A stretch of 37,597 bases of DNA, from NCBI GenBank assembly GCA_028284905.1, contig JANQQU010000011.1, positions 1 to 37,597 of the forward strand. Reading direction: 5' to 3'. Positions 9,412-17,187 of this stretch are shown one piece after another. This DNA is from Calditrichia bacterium. Its GTDB lineage: Bacteria > Calditrichota > Calditrichia > RBG-13-44-9 > J075. The notes beneath the pieces were generated by a model that saw only the letters and a list, made by a program, of their open reading frames with translations, ran no database searches and was not told the origin of the DNA. The position numbers and the translations under genes are program-made. Every line of letters starts with the position of its first letter. Position 1 is the stretch's first letter.

Positions 9412-9634
9412 AGGAGAAGAATATATCTTTTGCGTCAATTGTGCTGGTGTGTTAATTTAGTGATGTTGTTTTTTGTGCTGGTACATAAATCGATACAGAA
9501 ATTATCCCTATATTTGCTTATCGATCTCTACCAGCAATAACTCAACCGGAATCAAAATCGTTTTTATGTCACCCCCTTTGGCTGCACTGCCAGCATTTCG
9601 CATATTTGCGGAGCCTAAAACAGAGGTTATTACC

Positions 9635-11836
9635 ATGAAACGCCGATTTACCTTTTTGACCTTTTTCATTTTGTTCTTTAGCATTTTCCCGCCATTGTTT
9701 GCTCAACAACATTCTGTTGCACGCGAGTGGAATGAATTATTACTGGAAGCCATTCGGAACGACTTTGCCCGTCCGACTGTCCATGCCCGTAATTTATTCC
9801 ATACTTCCGTCGCAATGTATGATGCCTGGGCAGTCTACGATAGTAAAGCAGAGACCTATTTGCTCGGCAAATCCGTCGGCGGTTATATTTGCCCGTTTAG
9901 TGGCATTCCGGAACCGCTGGATGTACGGAAAGCCCAGGAAACAGCGATTAGCTATGCATCGTACCGGGTACTCAGCCACCGCTTTCAAAACTCCCCCGGT
10001 GCGGAAGAGTCCCAGGCGCGTTTCGACAGCCTGTTCTCAGTACTCGGGCACGACCCAACCTTTACTATTACCGAATACAGCACCGGCTCGCCGGCCGCAT
10101 TGGGCAACTACATCGCCCTTTGTATCATCAATTTTGGCCATCAGGATGGCAGCAATGAGCAGAACGATTATGCGAACATATTTTACGAGCCATATAATCC
10201 GACCTTGCTCCCGATCGTTCCCGGTAATCCGGATATTATCGATCCCAATCGCTGGCAGCCGCTGACCCTTGATGTTTTCATCGATCAGAGCGGCAATGTT
10301 ATTCCGATAACCACACCGGAATTTCTTAGCCCGGAATGGGGCGTTGTCACTCCCTTTTCGCTTTCCAGATCCGATTTGACCGTTCGCCAAAAGAATGGCA
10401 ATGAATATTGGCTTTACCATGATCCCGGTGATCCTCCCTACATCGACCTGGAAAACAGCGACGCGATGTCCGAAGAATATAAATGGGGATTTGCCCTGGT
10501 TTCCGTTTGGTCCGCCCATCTCGATCCGGCGGATGGCGTTATGTGGGATATTTCCCCCGGTTCGATTGGTAATATTCCAACCTTGCCGCAAACCATTGAA
10601 GGCTTCCGCGATTTTTATGACCTGATTGAAGGTGGCGACCCCAGTCTGGGACATTCGATAAATCCGGTCACCGGAGAGCCATACGAGCCACAGATGGTTC
10701 CCCGGGCAGATTACGCCCGGGTTTTAGCGGAATTCTGGGCAGATGGCCCTGATTCCGAAACGCCACCGGGCCACTGGTTCACTATCCTGAATTATGTGAA
10801 CGATCATCCAATGTTTGAAAAAAGATTTCGGGGAGTCGGCCCCATCCTTGATGATTTGGAATGGGATGTTAAATCATACTTCCTGATGGGTGGTACAATG
10901 CACGATGCTGCCATCTCTGCCTGGGGGATAAAAGGCTACTACGATTACCTCCGTCCGATATCCGCGATTCGCATGATGGCCGATCTCGGGCAAAGCAGCG
11001 ATCCTACGCTCTCCAATTATTCGCCGGGCGGCATCCCACTTATCCCTGGCTACATCGAGGTTGTTCAAGCGGGAGACCCGCTGGCAATCGACAGTACACA
11101 GCATATTGGGAAAATTAAATTACTCGCCTGGAAAGGGCCGGATTATATCTCCGAGCCGGAGACTGATGTCGCCGGTGTTGGCTGGATTCTCGCCGAACGC
11201 TGGTGGCCGTACCAACGCCCGACATTTGTGACACCACCTTTTGCCGGCTACGTTTCCGGACACTCTACTTATTCCCGCGCGGCAGCGGAGGTAATGACAT
11301 TGCTGACCGGCGACGAATTTTTCCCGGGCGGGATGGGCGAATTTCTCGCAGAGAAAAACGAATTTCTGGTATTTGAAGATGGTCCTAGTGTAGACGTTAC
11401 TCTACAATGGGCAACCTATCGGGATGCCTCCGACCAAACCAGCCTCTCTCGTATTTGGGGCGGCATTCATCCTCCAGCAGACGATATTCCTGGCCGCATT
11501 ATCGGGGAGAAAATCGGGGTTGAAGCTTTCGCTTTTGCTGATCGTTACTTCCTCGGCCTGGCAGAGGGAGAAACGCTGCCGCCTTCAACGCGGGTTTTTC
11601 CCAATCCGGTTACCCGGGGCAACACCCTGAAGGTTGAATTGATACTTCCCACGGAAAGTGCCAAAGTAGTCATGTGTAATGTGTTGGGGCAGGTGGTCTA
11701 TTCGACAGAACTATCGATCAATCAAAATCAGGAATACATTCAGGTCGATACTGATAGCTTACCTTCGGGCATCTACCTGGTGCGCATTACCGGCAGTCGC
11801 TGGGATTCCGCGCATAAAATTACCATTGTCCGCTAG
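9635..11836 (+). CDS. Secreted vanadium-dependent haloperoxidase/PAP2-family protein with C-terminal sorting domain
   Basis: A 733-residue exported protein. A Sec signal peptide (MKRRFTFLTFFILFFSIFPP, cleaved near LFAQ) precedes a helical domain. The vanadate/phosphate pocket motifs are in the second half: YVSGHSTYSR near residues 538-547 and SRIWGGIHPPADD near 604-616, the SGH and SRxxxGxHxxxD signatures shared by vanadium haloperoxidases and PAP2 phosphatases. The last ~80 residues form a type IX-style sorting domain (RVFPNPVTRG, SLPSGIYLVRI, HKITIVR). The protein is therefore probably released or surface-anchored. Whether it is a haloperoxidase or a phosphatase is undecided. The ATG at 9635 has AGAGG upstream and creates the signal peptide; longer upstream frames do not. 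Confidence 0.85.
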   Translation: MKRRFTFLTFFILFFSIFPPLFAQQHSVAREWNELLLEAIRNDFARPTVHARNLFHTSVAMYDAWAVYDSKAETYLLGKSVGGYICPFSGIPEPLDVRKAQETAISYASYRVLSHRFQNSPGAEESQARFDSLFSVLGHDPTFTITEYSTGSPAALGNYIALCIINFGHQDGSNEQNDYANIFYEPYNPTLLPIVPGNPDIIDPNRWQPLTLDVFIDQSGNVIPITTPEFLSPEWGVVTPFSLSRSDLTVRQKNGNEYWLYHDPGDPPYIDLENSDAMSEEYKWGFALVSVWSAHLDPADGVMWDISPGSIGNIPTLPQTIEGFRDFYDLIEGGDPSLGHSINPVTGEPYEPQMVPRADYARVLAEFWADGPDSETPPGHWFTILNYVNDHPMFEKRFRGVGPILDDLEWDVKSYFLMGGTMHDAAISAWGIKGYYDYLRPISAIRMMADLGQSSDPTLSNYSPGGIPLIPGYIEVVQAGDPLAIDSTQHIGKIKLLAWKGPDYISEPETDVAGVGWILAERWWPYQRPTFVTPPFAGYVSGHSTYSRAAAEVMTLLTGDEFFPGGMGEFLAEKNEFLVFEDGPSVDVTLQWATYRDASDQTSLSRIWGGIHPPADDIPGRIIGEKIGVEAFAFADRYFLGLAEGETLPPSTRVFPNPVTRGNTLKVELILPTESAKVVMCNVLGQVVYSTELSINQNQEYIQVDTDSLPSGIYLVRITGSRWDSAHKITIVR

Positions 11837-11855
11837 AAGACACTGTAGTAAAAAG

Positions 11856-11918
11856 AAAGTGGCAGTAGCAGTTTACAGTTAGCAGGTAAATGCAACTGCC
11901 TACTGCTACTGCCACTTT
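11856..11918. terminator. Long inverted repeat, bidirectional terminator between convergent genes
   Basis: A 17-nt arm, AAAGTGGCAGTAGCAGT (11856-11872), is perfectly complementary to 11902-11918. The pairing extends inward to 25-nt arms (11856-11880 with 11894-11918) with three mismatches and a 13-nt loop. A-rich sequence on the left and TTTTTTCG on the right give a T-run for transcripts in both directions. It sits between the stops of the haloperoxidase gene (+) and ppk2 (-). The arms are built from repeats of words like GGCAGT/AGCAGT. Confidence 0.7.
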
Positions 11919-11928
11919 TTTCGTTGTT

Positions 11929-12810
11929 TTATCCTGCCGGTTCATTCTCCAGAATATTTCGCATCTCATCGAATTTCGCTTTTTCCTCGACACCAACCGC
12001 CGGGTATTTCAGGTCCAGAGATTTTAAGGTATCCACAATAATTTGAGCGACGGTTAAACGCATAAAAGGCTTATTGTCCGCAGGTATCGCATACCAGGGT
12101 GCATGGGCCCGGGAAGTCGCATTCAAAGCCGCCTGATAGGCAGCCATATATTCGTTCCAGTGCTGGCGCTCGGCAACATCCCCCGAAGAGAACTTCCAGT
12201 TTTTCTCCGGCACATTCAGCCGGTCCAGAAAACGGTTCTTCTGTTCTTCCTTCGAAACGTTCAGCCAAAATTTGAGAATAATTGTGCCATTCCGCGCCAA
12301 ATGTTTTTCATGCTCGCGAATCGATTCGAACCGTTCTTTCCAGATTGTTCTCTGGTTTACCGGATAAGGCAGTTTTTGGTATTTCAGATACTGCGGATGT
12401 ACCCGCACCACCAGCGTTTCTTCGTAATAGCTTCGATTAAAGATGCCAATCCTCCCGCGTTCCGGCAGACTACAGGTAGTGCGCCAGAGGAAATCATGAT
12501 CGAGCTCTTCCGGGGTTGGTTTTTTAAAAGAGAAGACCTGGCATCCCGCGGGGTTTACACCGCTCATCACTGTGCGGATGGTGCTGTCTTTTCCAGCTGC
12601 GTCCATCGCCTGGAAAACCAGCAGCAGGGAATATTTATCGCTGGCGTAAAGCACTCGCTGCAACTCATACAATTCCTTTACAGCTTTTTTTAACGCCTTT
12701 TTACTGGCCTTTTTACCGACTGCATCGGCCGGTGGCTTCGTGGTCGAATTATTAACTTTAAAGCTGCCATTGTAAGGCACCCGGTAGGGGTTATCAATTC
12801 CTTTGAACAT
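11929..12810 (-). CDS. ppk2: Polyphosphate kinase 2 family protein
   Basis: PPK2 enzymes use polyphosphate to phosphorylate nucleoside mono- or diphosphates. The 293-residue protein has a single PPK2 domain. It shows the Walker A-type FQAMDAAGKDSTI (about 66-78), the lid-region FNRSYYEETLVVRVHP and the segment FLDRLNVPEKNWKFSSGD, all typical of single-domain PPK2. Whether it prefers AMP or ADP (class I, II or III) cannot be settled by reading. The ATG at 12808-12810 has GGGAG just upstream. It is monocistronic, converging on the haloperoxidase gene. Confidence 0.93.
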   Translation of the reverse strand: MFKGIDNPYRVPYNGSFKVNNSTTKPPADAVGKKASKKALKKAVKELYELQRVLYASDKYSLLLVFQAMDAAGKDSTIRTVMSGVNPAGCQVFSFKKPTPEELDHDFLWRTTCSLPERGRIGIFNRSYYEETLVVRVHPQYLKYQKLPYPVNQRTIWKERFESIREHEKHLARNGTIILKFWLNVSKEEQKNRFLDRLNVPEKNWKFSSGDVAERQHWNEYMAAYQAALNATSRAHAPWYAIPADNKPFMRLTVAQIIVDTLKSLDLKYPAVGVEEKAKFDEMRNILENEPAG

Positions 12811-12872
12811 GGATACTCCCGTTTTTATTCAATAGAGGCAGGAAGGATTAGTATAAAATTAGCGAGTAAAAC

Positions 12873-13178
12873 TTATCCGGTATGCTGATAAGCGCGCACT
12901 TCGTTTTCAATCTTTTCAGACAATTCATCTTCAGCGATATCCAAATCATAGTCCATCTGTAAACCTAACCAAAATTCCGGAGACATATCAAAAAAGAATG
13001 CTAAACGTAAGGCTGTATCAACTGTTATTCGCCGTTTCCCTTGTACGATTTCATTAATTCTTCTTGCCGGCACCCTGATATCCAGTGCGAGGCGATTTTG
13101 GCTTAATCCCATAGGCTTAAGAAAATCCTCATGAAGAATTTCTCCAGGATGAATCGGCGCTATTTTCTTTTCTCTCAT
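12873..13178 (-). CDS. higA: HigA-type antitoxin
   Basis: The 101-residue DNA-binding antitoxin of a type II toxin-antitoxin module. It begins with the HigA signature APIHPGEILHEDFL, then an XRE helix-turn-helix (GLSQNRLALDIRVPARRINEIVQGKRRI) and the C-terminal FFDMSPEFWLGLQMDYDL segment. HigA binds and blocks HigB and represses the operon. The ATG at 13176-13178 has a strong GGGAG Shine-Dalgarno (13188-13192) that overlaps the higB TAG stop. An upstream TTG at 13208 would overlap higB and is rejected. Strong translation relative to the toxin would fit antitoxin excess. Confidence 0.93.
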   Translation of the reverse strand: MREKKIAPIHPGEILHEDFLKPMGLSQNRLALDIRVPARRINEIVQGKRRITVDTALRLAFFFDMSPEFWLGLQMDYDLDIAEDELSEKIENEVRAYQHTG

Positions 13179-13191
13179 TTCTATCGACTCC

Positions 13192-13473
13192 CTAATGATA
13201 ATCGACAATTTCTACATCAAACGCATCTGCTCCGGACCAAAGAAAACAGATACGCCATTGATCATTAATTCTTATACTATGTTGTCCTTTTCTATCACCT
13301 TTCAAGGCTTCAAGTCTATTGCCGGGAGGAACAAGTAAATCCCTTAAATCCTGCGCCCGATTAATCATTCTAAGCTTCTTAAGTGCAGTTCGTTGAATGT
13401 CCTGGGGGAATTTTTTAACGTATTTTCTTTGAAAAATTCGCTCCGTTTCTTTGCACCTGAAGGACTTAATCAT
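13192..13473 (-). CDS. higB: HigB/RelE-type toxin
   Basis: The 93-residue toxin of the HigBA module, a ribosome-dependent mRNA endonuclease in characterised members. It has the family start MIKSFRCKETERIF, the conserved middle LLVPPGNRLEALKGDRKGQHSIRINDQWRICF and the end VEIVDYH. The order is toxin first, antitoxin second, with 13 nt between them, which is typical for higBA and unlike most other type II modules. No Shine-Dalgarno precedes the ATG at 13471-13473, and the predicted -10 box ends only 5 nt before it, so the transcript may be leaderless and the toxin weakly translated. Confidence 0.93.
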   Translation of the reverse strand: MIKSFRCKETERIFQRKYVKKFPQDIQRTALKKLRMINRAQDLRDLLVPPGNRLEALKGDRKGQHSIRINDQWRICFLWSGADAFDVEIVDYH

Positions 13474-13478
13474 ATTTA

Positions 13479-13507
13479 AATATATAACGTCCGGCGTTAA
13501 ATGTCAA
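13479..13507 (-). promoter_or_regulatory. higBA promoter with embedded operator
   Basis: On the minus strand, TTGACA (13502-13507) and TATATT (13479-13484) are separated by exactly 17 nt. This is an almost perfect sigma70-type promoter, unusually clear for this window. The spacer contains an imperfect palindrome, AACGYCCGGCGTT-like (AACGTCCGGCGTT on the plus strand, 13486-13498), with five of six pairs matched. Its position between -35 and -10 is where a HigA repressor would block polymerase. Confidence 0.65.
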
Positions 13508-13524
13508 ACGGCCATACTGCTATT

Positions 13525-15084
13525 TCATTTATTTTCTTTCAATTCAGGATATAACGCCGGAGGTTTGCGGTGTTTCGTCCCTTGCTCGTAGGCATAGGTC
13601 AGCTTGATCAGCGTTCCCTCCGCAAACATACGCCCGAGAAATTGTAAACCGGCCGGTAGGTTGCCACTGACAAATCCCATCGGCACTGAAAAAGCCGGCT
13701 GCCCGGTATGCGGTGCAATAATTTGACTGTTATCGCCTTTATAGTCCTCGGCATATCTTTCGATTTTTGCCGGGGGATGATTCCAGGAAGGATAGACAAT
13801 GGCATCCAGGGAAAGGCGATCCATGGATTTTTCAATCGCTGCCCGATAGGCAATTCTCCGTTTATCGGTGAATGCATCTTCGCAGGGAACATCGCTCAGC
13901 TCACCGCGGCCTTCATTCGCCAGAAAATAATCGATACCGGCGAGCACATCCTCGGGGAATTCCCCGGCAGCACGAATATCCTCCAGGGTTTTCAGAGAAT
14001 CCCATTTCACATAAGTCGCGAGATAATCCTCAATATCTTCCCGGAACATCGCACACCACTGGTGCTGGCGAAGTTCATTAAATCCGGGAATCTCCAGTGG
14101 ATCGACAATTTCCGCACCGAGTCGTTCTAAATCTTTAATCGCCTGCTCAAAAAGTGCCTTGATTTCCGGATGCGGGTCCGCATCGCTCAACTCACGTAAA
14201 ACGCCAATACGCGCTCCTTTCAATCCATCCTTCTGCAGAAAGGAGAGATAATCTGTTTCAACTTTCCCTTCGCTATGGCTGGTTAACGGGTCTGCCGCGT
14301 CATAACCGGCAATGGCAGCGAGCACCCGGGTGGCATCTTCTACGGTACGGCACATCGGCCCGCCAACATCATTGCGCATATAAAGGGGGACAATACCATG
14401 CCTGCTGGTTAGCCCAAGCGTAGAACGGAATCCCACCAATGCAGTGTGAGAAGAAGGTCCACGGATCGAATTTCCGGTATCGGTTCCCAGGCCAATAGTG
14501 CCAAAATTCGCTGCAACTGCTGCTGCGGTACCGCCGCTGGATCCCGCAGGCACATGGGCAAGATTATAGGGATTTAAAGTTTCTCCGGCGAGAGAACCAA
14601 CCGTATGCTTGGCACTAAACGCCCACTCCGCCATGTTGGTTTTTACCAGCACGATTGCGCCGGCTTCTTTTAATTTCCGCACCTGGAAGGCATCCGCTGC
14701 CGGAATAAATCCTTTTAACGTGGCGGAGCCGGCAGTGGTCTGTAGGCCGGCAGTATGATAATTATCCTTCACAATTAGCGGGATGCCATGGAGCGGCCGG
14801 AGCTTCCCGGTTTCCCGGAATTCCGCATCAAGTGCGCGGGCATCGGCCAATGCATTGGGGTTTTTCAGCACCACGGCGTTTAACCCGCTGGACTGGTCGT
14901 AAGCGTCAATTCGGGCGAGGTAAACATTCACCAATTGTTCAGCGGTATATTCCCCTGCCTGATAGGCACGATGAATTTCCGCTACGGTTAATTCCTCAAC
15001 ATTGATTGTGCTGTCACCTTTATCGGAGGTATTGCAGCTCATAAGCAACAATCCTATCAGAATTATCTTTACAAATTTTCTCAT
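13525..15084 (-). CDS. Lipoprotein amidase (amidase signature family)
   Basis: A 519-residue amidase-signature hydrolase, which cleaves amide bonds through a Ser-cisSer-Lys triad. The N-terminus is a lipoprotein signal (MRKFVKIILIGLLLMSC), so the enzyme is probably anchored in the envelope. Triad elements are visible as PLIVKDNYH (Lys near 106), GSSGGTAAA (cis-Ser near 182) and GTDTGNSIRGPSS (nucleophile Ser near 206). The last motif normally reads GGSIR; here the second Gly is Asn. It resembles the secreted amidases related to GatA and peptide amidases rather than the tRNA amidotransferase subunit itself. The substrate is unknown. The ATG at 15082-15084 gives the signal peptide. Confidence 0.88.
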   Translation of the reverse strand: MRKFVKIILIGLLLMSCNTSDKGDSTINVEELTVAEIHRAYQAGEYTAEQLVNVYLARIDAYDQSSGLNAVVLKNPNALADARALDAEFRETGKLRPLHGIPLIVKDNYHTAGLQTTAGSATLKGFIPAADAFQVRKLKEAGAIVLVKTNMAEWAFSAKHTVGSLAGETLNPYNLAHVPAGSSGGTAAAVAANFGTIGLGTDTGNSIRGPSSHTALVGFRSTLGLTSRHGIVPLYMRNDVGGPMCRTVEDATRVLAAIAGYDAADPLTSHSEGKVETDYLSFLQKDGLKGARIGVLRELSDADPHPEIKALFEQAIKDLERLGAEIVDPLEIPGFNELRQHQWCAMFREDIEDYLATYVKWDSLKTLEDIRAAGEFPEDVLAGIDYFLANEGRGELSDVPCEDAFTDKRRIAYRAAIEKSMDRLSLDAIVYPSWNHPPAKIERYAEDYKGDNSQIIAPHTGQPAFSVPMGFVSGNLPAGLQFLGRMFAEGTLIKLTYAYEQGTKHRKPPALYPELKENK

Positions 15085-15192
15085 ATAGGCACCGGGCAAA
15101 TTTGGTTTGACAGTTTTTAGTATAAATCAATCTGTACGAATGAATATAGCAAAATCGTAGAATTTACCCAATATCCGAGAGGGGATTTGCGA

Positions 15193-16377
15193 TTATCCAC
15201 CGGAGATGCTGGCCTCCGCAGCGGCATTGGGGGGCGTGTCGTCATCCAGTTGATCGAGGTAACCGATCGGCAGCGAAACTTTCTGGCTACGTCCGAATTT
15301 ACCGCGTGGCAATCGTAGCTGGTGAGTGGGGTATGGAGTATCCCGATCGATGGTTGCGAGAATATCTTCCATTTCTTCGATGGAATTGATGCGCACCAGC
15401 TTTTCCCGCAGCCAGGGCGTTTCATCAAAATCCTTGATGTACCAGCCGCAATGCTTGCGAAAAGCGTGCACGGCCAGGCGGGGTTCACTCCAATCACAAA
15501 GCAGGCGCAGGTGCCGCAGCATAATATCCGCCACAGCGCCTAAATTCGGAAAGGGCTGCGGCGCTTTTCCATTGAAAACATCGGCGAGGTCCCGGAAAAG
15601 CCAGGGGCGGCCCAAACAGCCGCGGCCAACGACCACGCCATCACAGCCGGTCGCACGCATCATGCGCAGGGCGTCGTATGCTTCCCAAATGTCGCCATTG
15701 CCAAATACCGGGATGGATGTTACCGCTGCCTTCAGACGGGCAATCGATTCCCAGCGCGCTTCCCCATCATAGAGCTGAGCGGCGGTGCGGGCATGTAAAG
15801 CAACGGCGGCGCAGCCTTCGTCTTCGGCAATTTTGCCGGTTGTCAAATAAGTCAGATATTCATCGTTGATGCCCATCCGGAATTTAATCGTCACCGGAAC
15901 GGATTCGGCATTACGCACTGCCGCCCGCACCAGGTTCCGGAGCAATTTCGGCTTCAGGGGTATTGCTGAGCCGCCCCCCTTGCGGGTCACTTTCCGCACC
16001 GGGCATCCGAAATTCATATCAATATGATCCACCCGATGCTCTGCCAGCAGTTTTTTCACGGCCTCTCCCATGTAATAGGGATCGGTGCCGTAAAGCTGCA
16101 AACTGCGTGGGGATTCTTCCGGGGCGAATGCGGCCAGCTTTAAGGTGTATTCATCTTCGGCAACTAACAGGCGGGAGGTGATCATTTCGCTAACATACAG
16201 TCCTGCCCCAAACTCCCGGCAAAGCGAGCGAAACGGCGCATTGGTGATGCCGGCCATCGGGGCTAATACTACCGGCGGCCACACCTGCAGCGGCCCGATT
16301 TCAGCCGGAGAGAATTCACCTTCGGCTGCCGGCTGGACATCCTGATTAATCTCGCTCTTGTAAGTCAGTTCACTCAT
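15193..16377 (-). CDS. dusB: tRNA-dihydrouridine synthase (DusB/NifR3 type)
   Basis: Dus enzymes use FMN and NADPH to reduce uridines in tRNA to dihydrouridine. The TIM-barrel part shows VVLAPMAGITNAPFRSLC near the FMN site and MNFGCPVRKVTRKGGGSAI, the NifR3 signature with the catalytic Cys. HARTAAQLYDG, GNGDI and GVVVGRGCLGRPW complete the FMN phosphate-binding strands. At 394 residues it is longer than most DusB proteins (about 320-350). The extra residues are an N-terminal extension (ELTYKSEINQDVQPAAEG) and a C-terminal tail rich in Asp, Pro and Ala. The ATG at 16375-16377 has no clear Shine-Dalgarno. It is divergent from the DUF3179 gene. Confidence 0.93.
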   Translation of the reverse strand: MSELTYKSEINQDVQPAAEGEFSPAEIGPLQVWPPVVLAPMAGITNAPFRSLCREFGAGLYVSEMITSRLLVAEDEYTLKLAAFAPEESPRSLQLYGTDPYYMGEAVKKLLAEHRVDHIDMNFGCPVRKVTRKGGGSAIPLKPKLLRNLVRAAVRNAESVPVTIKFRMGINDEYLTYLTTGKIAEDEGCAAVALHARTAAQLYDGEARWESIARLKAAVTSIPVFGNGDIWEAYDALRMMRATGCDGVVVGRGCLGRPWLFRDLADVFNGKAPQPFPNLGAVADIMLRHLRLLCDWSEPRLAVHAFRKHCGWYIKDFDETPWLREKLVRINSIEEMEDILATIDRDTPYPTHQLRLPRGKFGRSQKVSLPIGYLDQLDDDTPPNAAAEASISGG

Positions 16378-16504
16378 ATTCGCTAATATAATACTTTTTC
16401 GGGGAGATTGTAATGTCAATTACGGAGAATATCAGGGCGGATTGGCAATATATTTTTGCTAACTGTCGAGAGTTTAAAGTGAGTCATTTTGGGAAAAATA
16501 CACA

Positions 16505-17176
16505 ATGAGAATATTAGTATTAACAGCAATACTAGCTTTGGTGATACTGGCCGGCTCCTGCGAGAGTCCCGGCGAGCCGGGTCCGGAACGGGTGATTCGG
16601 GAAAACGGCAGAATTTTTATTGTTGATAGAGTTGGGCAGCAATGGGACGTTACCAGTGCCGAAGAAAAATATGGTATGATCGCCGACGAGTTTCAGTTCG
16701 GTATTGGCAAGAACGCCATTCGCCCGATTTCCGATCCACAATTTATCCACAGCGGCATCTCTTCATTTCCCGATGCGGATGCGACATTTTTGGTCATGGG
16801 TGTCTCGCTGAATGGTGACAATCGTGCTTACCCCATTGATGTAATGAGTCGCCACGAGGTTGTCACAGAAAAGTTTGGTGATGCCTATGTTTCCGTCGCC
16901 TACTGACCGCTGGTAGATTTGGCTGCCGTGTACAGCCGGGAAATTGACGGGGAAATCCTCACCCTGAGCGCCAGCGGATGGACCTATCGGAACACTTTTG
17001 TATTGTATGATTGGGAAACGGAGAGCATGTGGTATCACCTAAGTGGTACGGATGAACTTACCTGCATCAGTGGATTTTATCAGGATCGCACCCTGCCGGA
17101 GTTGCCATCAACTTTAACAAGATGGAATAATTGGGTAAGCCAGTTTCCGGAAACGCGTTTTTTAGATTATCCCTAA
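16505..17176 (+). CDS. DUF3179 lipoprotein with in-frame TGA, candidate selenoprotein
   Basis: The frame runs 223 residues with one TGA at codon 134 (16904-16906). Before the TGA are a lipoprotein-like signal (MRILVLTAILALVILAGSC), then AYPIDVMSRHEVV and VSVAY. After it come PLVDLAAVYSREIDGE, LTLSASGWTYRNTFVLYD, TESMWYH and the end RFLDYP. Across both halves this follows the DUF3179 family pattern, in which the region reads (T/A)(Y/F)CPLC...(F/Y)(D/S)R. The TGA stands exactly where the first Cys of CPLC is expected, and the second Cys is Val. DUF3179 proteins have no established reaction that I know of. I infer selenocysteine insertion because the frame is intact, a SECIS-like hairpin follows, and mnmH is nearby. 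A single TGC-to-TGA nonsense mutation is the alternative; then 16505-16906 would encode a truncated protein. Confidence 0.65.
16911..16944 (+). promoter_or_regulatory. SECIS-like stem-loop downstream of the in-frame TGA
   Basis: GGCTG (16921-16925) pairs with CAGCC (16933-16937) around the loop CCGTGTA. The stem extends with ATTT (16917-16920) pairing to AAAT (16941-16944) across a GGG bulge. The apical loop starts 19 nt after the TGA and contains GTG. Bacterial SECIS elements lie directly downstream of the UGA inside the coding region, with a small G/U-containing apical loop about 16-37 nt away, so the position fits. The helix is short and was judged by eye. Confidence 0.4.
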
Positions 17177-17187
17177 GCGACCAGAAG

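Noticed and set aside
10037-10654. A 205-codon minus-strand ORF
   Set aside because: It lies wholly opposite the haloperoxidase gene, has no family features and no start signal; it is a frame shadow.
12103-12693. A 196-codon plus-strand ORF
   Set aside because: It lies opposite ppk2, whose protein is clearly conserved; composition is that of an antisense shadow.
16385-16419. Promoter of dusB from TTGACA and TATTAT on the minus strand
   Set aside because: The hexamers are 20 nt apart, too far for a standard promoter, and no alternative pairing was clearly better.
16919-17176. A separate small gene after the TGA of the DUF3179 frame
   Set aside because: It is in the same frame as 16505-16906 and continues the same family domain without its own Shine-Dalgarno, so it is the second half of one gene.
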